Shown: positions 7,204-15,283, counted from the first letter of the stretch. The stretch: 22,626 bases of DNA from CALVGQ01 sp031551965 (GCA_031551965.1 JAVBMW010000034.1:1-22626), one strand, 5' to 3'. The notes: generated from the letters alone by a model not told the origin. Program-made: numbers and translations.

Positions 7204-7914
7204 ATGTTTGGTACACTAGTAAATGGTGTTGCAGTCATGATCGGTGGTTTTTTAGGGTTACTCTTTGGAAAAAGTGTAAAAGAAGAATATCAAGTTTCTA
7301 TCAATAAGGCACTCGGTGTTGCTGTATTAGTTTTAGGAATGAATGGCGTTGTATCTTCAATGATCAGCGTTAATACTGATGGAAGTCTTTCCAGTTCTGG
7401 TGAATTGTTGCTGATAGTTAGTTTAGTGCTCGGAGTATTGATTGGCGAAATATTACATATTGATGAAAGACTCAATGGTCTATCATCAAAAATCGAAAAG
7501 AAGTTTAATTTGTCTGGTTTTGCCCAAAGCTTTGTAAATGGAACTCTTATCTATTGTGTTGGAGCTATGGCAATTATTGGAGCTCTCAATGATGGATTGA
7601 GAAACGATTCTAGTGTATTACTGATTAAGAGTTTATTAGATGGAATATCTAGTATTATTTTGGCGGCAACTCTTGGTCCTGGTGTTATCTTCTCAGCGAT
7701 CCCAGTTGTGATTTATCAAGGTGCAATCGCTATGCTTGCAAGATGGATCGAACCATTTTTGGTTCAAGAGCTTCTTACACAAATATGCTCAATTGGTTAT
7801 TGTCTTGTCATGTGTATTGGATTTAACTTTGTCATGGACACAAAAATAAAGACAGCCAACATGTTGCCTGCCTTACTTATTCCAATAGTATTAAGCCTAT
7901 TACCGATATTTTAA
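7204..7914 (+). CDS. DUF554 family membrane protein
   Basis: The protein has 236 residues and about six to seven hydrophobic segments. The N-terminus MFGTLVNGVAVMIGGFLGLLFGK is the family hallmark, and the later LVLGVLIGEILHIDERLN and CVGAMAIIGALNDGL blocks are also conserved in DUF554 (YdfK/YqgA-like) proteins. These are predicted inner-membrane transport proteins of unknown substrate. The ATG at 7204 is chosen because AAAGGGTG lies 8 nt upstream and it gives the family's normal N-terminus; the frame also opens at a TTG at 7183, which would add seven uncharacteristic residues and overlap the ribosome binding site. It appears to be a single-gene unit. The 214 nt before it contain no convincing promoter beyond a weak TGATAAAAT at 7172-7180. 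Confidence 0.88.
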   Translation: MFGTLVNGVAVMIGGFLGLLFGKSVKEEYQVSINKALGVAVLVLGMNGVVSSMISVNTDGSLSSSGELLLIVSLVLGVLIGEILHIDERLNGLSSKIEKKFNLSGFAQSFVNGTLIYCVGAMAIIGALNDGLRNDSSVLLIKSLLDGISSIILAATLGPGVIFSAIPVVIYQGAIAMLARWIEPFLVQELLTQICSIGYCLVMCIGFNFVMDTKIKTANMLPALLIPIVLSLLPIF

Positions 7915-8040
7915 AATCACTATAAATTAATTGACAATATATTTATATCAACTTTGCCCAACAAGAATTAAGGAAGAAAGTGTCATCAAAATTTAGAGTG
8001 TTCATATTTATGTTCCTTAGTCTTATATAGATAGCATATC

Positions 8041-8114
8041 ATTTGTGAAATCATCGTACACAAATCGATAATAATTTTTAATTTGTGTACGATTGCGTTC
8101 ACAAATTAAAAATT
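8041..8114. repeat. Alternating inverted-repeat cluster (ATTTGTG/CACAAAT)
   Basis: Four copies of one heptamer alternate in orientation: ATTTGTG at 8041 and 8081, CACAAAT at 8059 and 8100. They build two overlapping perfect hairpins: an 11-bp stem, CGTACACAAAT (8055-8065) with its complement at 8081-8091, and a 15-bp stem, AATTTTTAATTTGTG (8073-8087) with its complement at 8100-8114. The hairpins share the 8081-8087 arm, so only one can form at a time. The cluster lies between the ends of convergent genes, so a bidirectional terminator role is the simplest reading. The rest of 7915-8142 shows nothing recognisable. Confidence 0.7.
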
Positions 8115-8142
8115 GAATTTCAGTCAAAATTGTCATAACCTG

Positions 8143-9209
8143 CTAAATCATTTTTTGTGAGTTTAACCAAACGACAAGTGATATAACGATTACCCAAAAA
8201 AGTATTATTAACATATAATCTATTAGCTTAAGGGGATCATTTTTCCTTTTTTCTTTGATTACATATAAAAGAATCGTAAATGGACCAATTCCGATAAAAA
8301 CAACCGCAAACCAAAAAGAGAAATCAATGAATTGACTCAAAATGCCTATTAATACAGGAATCACTATAAGTATTTGAAATTTAGCAATAGAATCCGTTTT
8401 GGATTTATATACAGTAATTTGATTGCTGATTTTCAGAGGGGTACAACTTTTTAATGTCTTTGTTACAAAGGGCTTATCGCCACTACTGGTCAATTTTATA
8501 ATTTCGTTAATATAGTCAATATCATCATAGTACTTTTTGAAAGTATCGCTGCTAAAATAATTTTTTAATAGTTTTTCGTTATTATACTTTTGTAGAATTG
8601 TTTTTATGTCATCCAAACTTTGTTGCCTTTGAGTAGTGTGAAGTTCTTTTAAAGCAATGCTTCTTTTTCTTAAATTGAATAAATTTGGTTCATTTCTAAT
8701 TAAACAGGATACATTGTTTTTGAAATCAATTATATGATCAAGTTCGATCAATTGTACGCTATTTGTACAATCAATGATATCCTGAAGATGATTATCAGGA
8801 ATAGATGAACGATATTTTTCTAAGTTAATAAAAAATAAATCAGTGAAATATTCATATAAAATTGCTTTTCGAAAAGATAATGAATTATATAAATTACATA
8901 ATTCATTAAAATTTTTGTTTAAAATGAGTGTTTCAATTATTTCTAATAAATCCTCTAATTCTTCGTCAATATTATTGATAACTATTTTTCAAACTTGTTT
9001 TGTGTTAAGATTTGGTGATTTAAATGATTAGAGGGAAAAAGATGCAAGTTGCGTGCATAATGCATAGCGTCGCAATATGCTTGTTGCAATATTTGAAACT
9101 GCTCTGGATTGTCTTCTGGATGACAAATAATAATTAATTGAGAATAAGCTTTCTTGATTGCCTTTATGTCTTTAGTCGGCTCGATTTTTAAAATTTTCCA
9201 GCAAGTCAT
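8143..9209 (-). pseudogene. J-domain membrane protein gene interrupted by one frameshift
   Basis: The first 75 codons (9209-8982) encode an N-terminal J-like domain, CWKILKIEPTKDIKAIKKAY then HPEDNPEQF and LQQAYCDAM. The canonical HPD is HPE here, as in a group of Firmicute J-domain proteins. The frame ends at TAG right after an A5 run (8985-8989). A shift of one base there opens a continuous frame for 280 more codons to 8143. That part holds a helical middle and three C-terminal membrane segments (IVIPVLIGILSQF, FAVVFIGIGPFTILLYVI, LIDYMLIILFWVIVISLVVWL). The restored protein would have about 355 residues. GAGGA lies 8 nt before the ATG at 9209. It could be a true pseudogene, a phase-variable homopolymer or a sequencing error. 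Its function is unknown; J domains recruit DnaK. Confidence 0.78.
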
Positions 9210-9269
9210 TTAGTGTTCCTCGGCTTCTTTCTTCAAATTATCAATTGAAAACAGCTAAGCTCATTAGTA

Positions 9270-9587
9270 TTAATCCTCAATTTTATTTGTAGTAAATCTA
9301 GCTTTCAAAAATCCACCAATTCCACTTCCAAAAAAGGCAAAGATAGGATAAATGATGCAATAGATATAGGCGGTTTCATTTAATTTAAAATAAATCACAG
9401 GGATAAATAATATTCCACACATGATTGGGAATAGCCATTCAAAACCATATTTCATACCTGGAAAGAATGCTAAAAGGAAACAAATTAGAGGATATGCAAT
9501 CAAAAGTAAGATAATAAAAGTTCCAGTATCAAACACAATAAAAGGTAAAAATAAATAAGCTGCAATTAATAATAAGTATTTGATCAT
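9270..9587 (-). CDS. Small hypothetical membrane protein
   Basis: This 105-residue protein is almost entirely hydrophobic, with about four membrane segments (residues 3-18, 22-42, 50-66 and 72-94) and a short charged C-terminal tail KARFTTNKIED. I do not recognise a family. Its ATG overlaps the yigZ stop codon in an ATGA junction, so its translation should depend on yigZ. The J-domain gene starts 60 nt downstream on the same strand and may belong to the same transcript. Tight coupling to yigZ and conserved-looking ends support a real gene, but no role can be inferred. Confidence 0.68.
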   Translation of the reverse strand: MIKYLLLIAAYLFLPFIVFDTGTFIILLLIAYPLICFLLAFFPGMKYGFEWLFPIMCGILFIPVIYFKLNETAYIYCIIYPIFAFFGSGIGGFLKARFTTNKIED

Positions 9588-10192
9588 AATATTTCCCTTT
9601 CGACAATAAGTGTTTCGATTTTTTCAATAGTACATGTTCCGCTAGAAGTTTCGGTTAGTTTACTTAAAACATCATCAGTTTCTAATTGAATAAGATAGGA
9701 TACTTTTTCATCATAATTCTTTTCTAAAATATCGCAGTCTTCTTTTAGTATGTAATCGAATTTACCAATCAAATCATAATTGAATGTTAAAAGATAATGA
9801 GTAACTTGTACAGTTTTTACTTTAGGTGCAAGCTGAATTGCTTCGCTGACACTTTTTGAATAGGCTCGAACAAGTCCACCAGCTCCAAGTTTGATTCCAC
9901 CAAAATAACGGACAACTATAGCACAAACATAGTGGAGGTCATTGTTTCTAATTGAAGTAAGCATAGGAACTCCTGCAGTACCAGAAGGTTCGCCGTCATC
10001 ACTTGTCCTTTGAACTTCATCGTTATCTCCAGTTACAAATGCTGTACAATGATGATTTGCATCAGGGTGAAGCTTTTTAATTTGCGCAATATATTCTCTA
10101 GCTTGAGACTCATCCATGACTTTTTTAAGGTAACAAATAAAAGTAGATCTTTCGATCGTAATTTCATGTTTGAATTCATCTTTTATTCTCAT
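9584..10192 (-). CDS. yigZ: YigZ/IMPACT family protein
   Basis: The protein has 202 residues. The N-terminal UPF0029/IMPACT domain (about 1-110) shows ERSTFICYL, HHCTAFVTG, the signature DDGEPSGTAG at 65-74 and VVRYFGGIKLGAGGLVRAYS at 93-112. The C-terminal ferredoxin-like DUF1949 domain follows (about 135-200). The bacterial family binds nucleic acids or ribosome-related targets, but its role is not settled; the eukaryotic relative IMPACT restrains the kinase GCN2. I start at 10192 because GGGAGAG lies just upstream; the frame extends to 10225 without a ribosome binding site and runs over the likely promoter. It ends in a 4-nt overlap with the small membrane protein gene. Confidence 0.92.
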   Translation of the reverse strand: MRIKDEFKHEITIERSTFICYLKKVMDESQAREYIAQIKKLHPDANHHCTAFVTGDNDEVQRTSDDGEPSGTAGVPMLTSIRNNDLHYVCAIVVRYFGGIKLGAGGLVRAYSKSVSEAIQLAPKVKTVQVTHYLLTFNYDLIGKFDYILKEDCDILEKNYDEKVSYLIQLETDDVLSKLTETSSGTCTIEKIETLIVEREIL

Positions 10193-10211
10193 AATGTTCT
10201 CTCCCAAGAAA

Positions 10212-10220
10212 AGTATACCA
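10212..10220 (-). promoter_or_regulatory. Probable extended -10 promoter of yigZ
   Basis: On the minus strand TGG precedes TATACT (10212-10217), an extended -10. The predicted transcript start would fall about 13 nt before the ATG, leaving a short leader that still contains GGGAGAG. No good -35 is seen. Confidence 0.4.
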
Positions 10221-10271
10221 TACATAAATCATATTAAAAATGAATGTTCTCTTAATTTCAATACACAGAAT

Positions 10272-10465
10272 TATACACATGATATAACTATATACATTCA
10301 AATATATACACTAATCAAATTGATGTGAGAAAACACTTTCTATTAGTGTATAACTACAAAGAAACGCTTTTTTGTGTATAAAAATGATGTTTTAGCCTAT
10401 ATTTAAGGGGTTTGACTGAAATATTTTGCTGTTGTATATTGTAATTGCATCAGAACAAGTGTATA
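10272..10465. promoter_or_regulatory. Cluster of TATACAC motifs, candidate operator region of the PTS operon
   Basis: The heptamer TATACAC or its complement GTGTATA occurs five times: at 10272 and 10305 (TATACAC) and at 10346, 10374 and 10459 (GTGTATA). The second and third extend to a perfect 11-bp inverted repeat, TATACACTAAT (10305-10315) with its complement at 10342-10352. The copies flank the promoter at 10412-10440. This is the pattern of an operator array, but the protein that binds it is unknown. Confidence 0.5.
10412..10440 (+). promoter_or_regulatory. Sigma-70-type promoter of the PTS operon
   Basis: TTGACT (10412-10417), a 17-bp spacer and TATATT (10435-10440) lie 46 nt before the regulator's start codon. 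I see no GG-N10-GC element of the sigma-54 type in the leader, although LevR-like regulators normally work at such promoters. Confidence 0.65.
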
Positions 10466-10485
10466 AGAAAAGTGGAGGTAATCTT

Positions 10486-13131
10486 ATGTTGTCAAATAAA
10501 GATAGAGTCTACGAAGCACTTGCTGTGTATGAAAATCAACCTAATAAGAATCAACTAGGTCTAAGCACAATTGAACTTGCAGGTAAATTGAACCTACAAA
10601 GGACAAATATCAGTGCCTTACTTAATGATCTGGTTGAGGAAGGAAAAGTTGAAAAAATAATAGGACGTCCAGTCCTTTATCGTGTCATCCAGAAAAGTGT
10701 TAATACACCCAAACTAGATGATAGTTGTTTCAATGAACTAGTGGGTAATCAAGGAAGTTTAAAAAATGCAATATCTTTGATTAAGGCTGCAGTCTTGTAT
10801 CCTCAATTTAAATTCAATGTAGTTATTGTAGGAGAGTCAGGAACAGGGAAAAGCTTATTTGCAAAGATGATCCATCGTCATGCGATCGAAGTGGGTCGAA
10901 TCAAAAGCGATGCACCTTATGTAAAAGTAAACTGCAAAAGCTATGTTGGCCATGAAGAAAAATTAACGAGTGATCTGTTTGAGGATAAACCAGACAATTT
11001 ATTTACTCAGGCTGAGGGCGGAATGTTGTTTGTGGACTATGCTGATCTTGTTGTTGGTAAAGACCGCGAACGATTAATGCGTTTTATTGAAACACAAGAG
11101 TTGTATTTTACTAATGAAGAAACACCTGTAAAAAAGAATGTAACTGTGATTCTATGTTGTAATCAACAAGCGAATCATGATGTGGTTGAATACTATGCAC
11201 AAAAAATCATGGTCTATATTAAAATTCCTTCTCTAAAGGAAAGATCTTTAGAGGAAAGACTGGAATTGATCAAACAAACCTTTATAAAAGAAGCAAGACA
11301 AGCAGATCGAAGCTTTGAAGTTCCAGCAGATATCATGCGTTGTTTGATGTTGTACGATTGCACATATAACATTCGACAACTCAGATCGGATATACGAATT
11401 GGTTGCGCTAGTGGGTTTGTAAGAACAAGAAATCAAAAGAACGGAAATACCCTTCTTGCAATGAGTGATTTCAATGATGATATTCGTAAAGGATTTCTTA
11501 ACTATAAGCAACAACGAAGCGAATTAGAGGCTGTATTACCTGAAGATTATACCTTTGTCTTCGATAAGAAAAGCCAGATCGAACAAGTGGCAGCTAACTT
11601 CAATACAAAAGATAGTATCTACCAAATGATCGATCACAAAGTCAACGAGTTAAAAGAACGAGGACTTCAAGAAGAAGATATAAGCGTAATTACAACAACT
11701 CATATCCAATCGATCATTGAATCTTATCAACGTTATTTAACAAAACAAACATTGAATATTGAACAACTCTCTAAAGTTGTCGATATAAAAATTATCAACA
11801 TGGTCAAAGATTTCTTGGATCAAGCCCAAATTTTATTTCAGGTAAATTATCCTCTTTCACTTTATTATGGATTATCTCTGCATATTGGAGCTTTAGTACA
11901 ATCCACAAATAGAACTCAAAGACTTGGAAACAAACAGATTATGGGAATCATTTCCGAGTATCAAAAAGAATATCTGTACTGTGCACAATTCATCAACATT
12001 CTTGAATTAGAATATGGAATTTCGATTCTTATGGATGAAGCAGTGATCTTAACGATGTTTATTCTTGGAAAAGATCAACAAAAATCTGAAGCTCATCCTG
12101 TACTACTCATGTGTATGCACGGAACAGGAACCGCAACTAGTGTAGCAACGGTTATCAATACCCTAGTACAAACAGAAAATGCTCATGGATTTGATATGTC
12201 GCTAGACAGTGAACCATTACAAGTTTATCAAGATTTGAAGAATAAAGTAATTCAAATCAATCAAGGAAAAGGCGTAATTGTGATTTATGACATGGGTTCA
12301 TTCAAGAATATGTTGGAAACCATCGCCAGTGAAACGAACATTGAGATACGTCCATTGTATATGCCAATAACCCTTTTAGGAATTGATGCGGCAAGAAGAT
12401 GCAGCTTGGATGATGATATTGATAACGTATATCATCAATTGATTCAAAGTTTAAAAGATACAGCTCAAACACCAAATTATCGTACCCCTGCTATCGTTAC
12501 TCTTTGTAATACTGGTGAAGGAGGAGCCTTGGAGTTAAAGAAATATCTTGAACAAAACTGCTTGAAAACTAGAGAAATCATTCCTCTGGCGATCAGTGAT
12601 CGCAAAGAATTAGTTAATCAAGTTAAAGACATCTTAAGAACCTATAGGATTCAAAGTTTTGTAGGAACTTATGATCCAAATTTATTTGGAATACCATTCA
12701 TTTCAATCACTAACATATTTGAATGTAATCCCAAAAAATTAGACAACTTACTAGATTTCAATATTTCAAATCAACAATCTGTTGATATGGAAGCAATCTA
12801 TGATTACTTAGATGATTCACTGGAATTTGTCGACGTAGTAAAAGTTAAAAAGTATTTGCCTCAATTATTAGATGAACTTGAAGAAGTAAGTAATGAAGAG
12901 TTATCAAATGATCAACGATTAGGATTGTTTGTACATATTGCCTGCAGCATCAATCGTGCATTGGCAAATGAAAAAACACCAACTAATATTCAAAAAAATT
13001 CATTGATGAAAAAATATGAATCACTATTTAAAGAAATTATTCGTTGCTTTAAACCAATAGAAAAAGCATTTGGTATTATTGTCAACGATGATGAAATCGC
13101 AAATGTAATGTGCATTATTAAAAAACTATAG
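10486..13131 (+). CDS. LevR/ManR-like PRD transcriptional regulator with degenerate AAA+ domain
   Basis: The protein has 881 residues in LevR order. They are a winged helix (25-66), an AAA+ domain (86-310), PRD1 (430-530, candidate H466), an EIIA-Man-like domain (535-660, H545 in CMHGTG), an EIIB-like domain (667-745, C674 in LCNTGEGGA), and PRD2 (765-881, H817 in LFVHIAC). Such proteins read PTS phosphorylation state and normally activate sigma-54 promoters of sugar operons. Walker A GESGTGKS (116-123) is intact. However, the GAFTGA loop is deleted (DLFEDKPDNLFTQAEGG), Walker B reads VDYAD instead of a D-E pair, and the TRR arginine-finger region is replaced by YAQKI. I start at 10486, with GGAGG 8 nt before it; the ORF opens earlier at 10426, inside the promoter. 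It heads the operon, 13 nt before the EIIA gene. Confidence 0.9.
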   Translation: MLSNKDRVYEALAVYENQPNKNQLGLSTIELAGKLNLQRTNISALLNDLVEEGKVEKIIGRPVLYRVIQKSVNTPKLDDSCFNELVGNQGSLKNAISLIKAAVLYPQFKFNVVIVGESGTGKSLFAKMIHRHAIEVGRIKSDAPYVKVNCKSYVGHEEKLTSDLFEDKPDNLFTQAEGGMLFVDYADLVVGKDRERLMRFIETQELYFTNEETPVKKNVTVILCCNQQANHDVVEYYAQKIMVYIKIPSLKERSLEERLELIKQTFIKEARQADRSFEVPADIMRCLMLYDCTYNIRQLRSDIRIGCASGFVRTRNQKNGNTLLAMSDFNDDIRKGFLNYKQQRSELEAVLPEDYTFVFDKKSQIEQVAANFNTKDSIYQMIDHKVNELKERGLQEEDISVITTTHIQSIIESYQRYLTKQTLNIEQLSKVVDIKIINMVKDFLDQAQILFQVNYPLSLYYGLSLHIGALVQSTNRTQRLGNKQIMGIISEYQKEYLYCAQFINILELEYGISILMDEAVILTMFILGKDQQKSEAHPVLLMCMHGTGTATSVATVINTLVQTENAHGFDMSLDSEPLQVYQDLKNKVIQINQGKGVIVIYDMGSFKNMLETIASETNIEIRPLYMPITLLGIDAARRCSLDDDIDNVYHQLIQSLKDTAQTPNYRTPAIVTLCNTGEGGALELKKYLEQNCLKTREIIPLAISDRKELVNQVKDILRTYRIQSFVGTYDPNLFGIPFISITNIFECNPKKLDNLLDFNISNQQSVDMEAIYDYLDDSLEFVDVVKVKKYLPQLLDELEEVSNEELSNDQRLGLFVHIACSINRALANEKTPTNIQKNSLMKKYESLFKEIIRCFKPIEKAFGIIVNDDEIANVMCIIKKL

Positions 13132-13144
13132 AAAAGGTGAATGT

Positions 13145-13477
13145 ATGGAAAACTTTAAAGATTGTACCGACATCGCAATGGTATTGATCGCTCATTCAGG
13201 GGATGCAAGATCAATGGCATTCGGAGCACTACAAGAAGCAAAACAAGGAAACTATGATGTAGCAAAAGAGTTGATGAAAAAAGCTGAAGAAAGTTCAGTG
13301 TTAGCACATCAAGCTCAAACAGATTTATTGATTCAAGAGGCTAATGGAGAAAGAGCAGATATCAATGTATTACTGATTCATTCTCAAGACCACTTGATGA
13401 CAAGTATGTTGGCAATGGAGTTGATCCAGGAGATCATTGAACTTCACCAAAATAAAGAAGACAGAAAGGAGAACTAA
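13145..13477 (+). CDS. PTS EIIA component, lactose/cellobiose family
   Basis: A cytoplasmic phosphocarrier of 110 residues, the normal size of lactose-family EIIA. It passes phosphate from HPr to EIIB. The phosphorylated histidine is H79 in LLIHSQDHLMTSM, and D82 three residues later is the conserved metal-binding aspartate of the trimer. The N-terminal IAHSGDARSMAFGALQEAKQGNYDVA helix pair is also typical. AAAGGTGA precedes the ATG by 4 nt. It is followed by the EIIB gene after 5 nt, which fits one transcript and a three-polypeptide EII complex. Specificity is better described as beta-glucoside (cellobiose-type) given the hydrolases downstream. Confidence 0.95.
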   Translation: MENFKDCTDIAMVLIAHSGDARSMAFGALQEAKQGNYDVAKELMKKAEESSVLAHQAQTDLLIQEANGERADINVLLIHSQDHLMTSMLAMELIQEIIELHQNKEDRKEN

Positions 13478-13482
13478 AAACT

Positions 13483-13776
13483 ATGAAAATTATGTTAGTG
13501 TGTGCAGGAGGAATGTCTACTGGAATCTTAATGAAAAAGATGGAAAAGTGGGCAGTTGAAAAAGGAATCGAACTAGAAGTCAAAGCTTATGGTGTCGGTA
13601 CTTATGAAGAACACTTCCAAAATTACGAAGTACTTTTAGTTGGACCACAAATTTCATATAAACTTAATGAAATCAAAAATAAAGTGAATATTCCTGTGGC
13701 TCAAATCGCTTCATTTGACTATGCAGTAGGTAATGTAGACAACATCATGAAACAAGTTGATGGACTACTTCAATAA
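13483..13776 (+). CDS. PTS EIIB component, lactose/cellobiose family
   Basis: The 97-residue EIIB transfers phosphate from EIIA to the sugar bound by EIIC. The phosphocysteine is C7 in LVCAGGMSTGILMKKM, the standard P-loop of this family. The remainder, including VLLVGPQISYKLNEIK and the VAQIASFDYA strand, matches the cellobiose EIIB fold at full length. AGAAAGGAG lies 10 nt before the ATG and inside the end of the EIIA gene. The order EIIA-EIIB-EIIC as three separate proteins is one of the usual forms of this family. Confidence 0.95.
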   Translation: MKIMLVCAGGMSTGILMKKMEKWAVEKGIELEVKAYGVGTYEEHFQNYEVLLVGPQISYKLNEIKNKVNIPVAQIASFDYAVGNVDNIMKQVDGLLQ

Positions 13777-13802
13777 AAACCTAAAATAAGGAGGAAAAAC
13801 AT

Positions 13803-15134
13803 ATGTCTGAACAAAACAACGGGATTATGGGGAAAATCCAACAAGTAGTTTTACCTGTTGGGAATTTCTTAGCAAACCAAAAACACTTCGCGTCTATCTC
13901 AGCAGGTTTACAAGCAACTGTAGGGATCAGTATCATCTCAGCATTCATGACTGTTGCTAAAACAGTAATCATGATGTTTGCTGAAGGGGGAACACTTTCT
14001 CATATCGCAACATTTGAATGGGCAGCTTCAGTTGGAGCAATTCTTCAAGTACCATATGATATGACAATGGGACTTATGGCTGTAATTGCTGCATTCGCAA
14101 TCGCATTCAACTTAGCAAAACACTACAAAATGAACCAAATGAGTACAGGTATCGTAGCTATGTTGATGTTTATTATGGTTGCTGCACCTGCAACAGCTGT
14201 AACACTTGCTGATGGATCAACAATGACTGCAATGGATTTCACATGGCTTGGAGCTACTGGGTTATTCTCTGCAATCTTGATTTCTTTACTATCAGTTGAA
14301 ATCACTCATTTATGTATCAAAAAGAACTGGGTGGTTCGTATGCCAGATGTTGTACCACAATTCTTACAAGATTCTTTCACATCAATGATCCCATTATTAC
14401 TTAACACTTTAGTTATCTATGGAATCAATGTATTGTTGTCAGTTACTATGGGAATTAGTATTCCAGTCTTGATTCTTATGGTTTTCGCAGCACCATTATC
14501 ATTCATCGTTGGATCAATTCCAGGAATGTTTGTTATCATTATTTTCGCTTTATTATTATGGACAGTTGGGGTTCACGGTACAATGGTTGTTTATCCATTG
14601 CTTATCCCTATCATGATTCCTGCAATTATGCAAAACGCTGCATTAGTAGGTGCTGGACAAGCTCCATTATTCAATGCTAGTATGTTATTCTTTACTTGCG
14701 CATGTGCTGGAGGAACAGGAAATACATTAGGTCTTGCTTTCTTAGCTACAAAAGCTAAATCTGAACAATTAAAAGCAATCGGTAAAGTATCAGTAGTTCC
14801 AGGATTCTTTGGAGTAAATGAACCAGTTATCTTTGGTTTCCCAATTGCGTTCAACCCATTAATGGCTATTCCGTTTGTATTACAAGGATTAGTTGTTGCG
14901 CTTCTTGCTTTCCTTGCTTACCAAATTAAATTCTTGACTCCTTCATTTATTTTGATGATGGCATTAATGCCAATGGGTGTCGGTGAATTCTTAGGTACTT
15001 TAAGTTGGAAAAATGCTTTATTCTCATACTTGATGGTTCCAGTAACTGCAGTAATTTACTATCCATTCTTCAAAGCTTATGATGCACAATTATACGCTCA
15101 AGAACAAGAAGCTGCTAAAGCAGTTGAAGCTTAA
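13803..15134 (+). CDS. PTS EIIC component, lactose/cellobiose family
   Basis: The membrane channel of the system has 443 residues and about ten membrane segments. It binds the sugar outside and delivers it for phosphorylation by EIIB. Landmarks are QKHFASISAGLQATVG near the N-terminus, the GVHGTMVVYPLL loop, and FGVNEPVIFGFPIAFNP, whose N339-E340-P341 is the conserved substrate-site motif of this EIIC family. Length and start are normal, with a strong AAGGAGG 8 nt before the ATG. An imperfect terminator-like hairpin follows, so the three hydrolase genes behind it may be transcribed at a lower level. Exact sugar preference cannot be read from the sequence. Confidence 0.95.
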   Translation: MSEQNNGIMGKIQQVVLPVGNFLANQKHFASISAGLQATVGISIISAFMTVAKTVIMMFAEGGTLSHIATFEWAASVGAILQVPYDMTMGLMAVIAAFAIAFNLAKHYKMNQMSTGIVAMLMFIMVAAPATAVTLADGSTMTAMDFTWLGATGLFSAILISLLSVEITHLCIKKNWVVRMPDVVPQFLQDSFTSMIPLLLNTLVIYGINVLLSVTMGISIPVLILMVFAAPLSFIVGSIPGMFVIIIFALLLWTVGVHGTMVVYPLLIPIMIPAIMQNAALVGAGQAPLFNASMLFFTCACAGGTGNTLGLAFLATKAKSEQLKAIGKVSVVPGFFGVNEPVIFGFPIAFNPLMAIPFVLQGLVVALLAFLAYQIKFLTPSFILMMALMPMGVGEFLGTLSWKNALFSYLMVPVTAVIYYPFFKAYDAQLYAQEQEAAKAVEA

Positions 15135-15151
15135 TTAATCAGTTAAAATTT

Positions 15152-15180
15152 AGGGGCGGAGTTCTTTACTCTGCCTTTAT
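15152..15180 (+). terminator. Imperfect hairpin between EIIC and hydrolase genes (possible attenuator)
   Basis: GGCGGAG (15155-15161) pairs with CTCTGCC (15169-15175) with one G-T pair, 7-nt loop, then TTTATTTATA. The T run is broken by A residues, so partial readthrough into the glycosidase genes is likely. Confidence 0.6.
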
Positions 15181-15225
15181 TTATAAGATAAATTATTTTT
15201 TTCAAAATATGTAAAAAGAAACTAA

Positions 15226-15257
15226 CTCAATAAAGTTGAGCTAAAATTAAGTTGAGC
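15226..15257 (+). repeat. AAGTTGAGC direct repeats before the first hydrolase gene
   Basis: AAGTTGAGC occurs at 15233-15241 and 15249-15257, exactly 16 bp apart. A short inverted copy CTCAA at 15226-15230 pairs with TTGAG at 15236-15240. No convincing promoter is seen in 15181-15283, so these may mark a processing or regulator site; the role is unknown. Confidence 0.4.
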
Positions 15258-15283
15258 AAGAATGCTTAAGGAGGTTTTATAAA

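Noticed and set aside
8843..9031. 62-codon plus-strand frame
   Set aside because: It is antisense to the frameshifted J-domain gene, which explains this stretch on the other strand.
10356..10374. Catabolite (cre) site around GAAACGC
   Set aside because: Only the AANCGNT core matches; the outer TG and CA positions of the consensus are absent.
10400..10445. Sigma-54 promoter for the PTS operon
   Set aside because: TTTTGCT at 10424-10430 resembles a -12 box, but no GG lies at the required distance of 10 nt upstream of the GC.
11248..11514. 88-codon minus-strand frame
   Set aside because: It lies wholly inside the PRD regulator gene and has no supporting signals.
14591..14854. 87-codon minus-strand frame
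   Set aside because: It is a shadow of the EIIC gene; the composition reflects membrane-protein codons read backwards.
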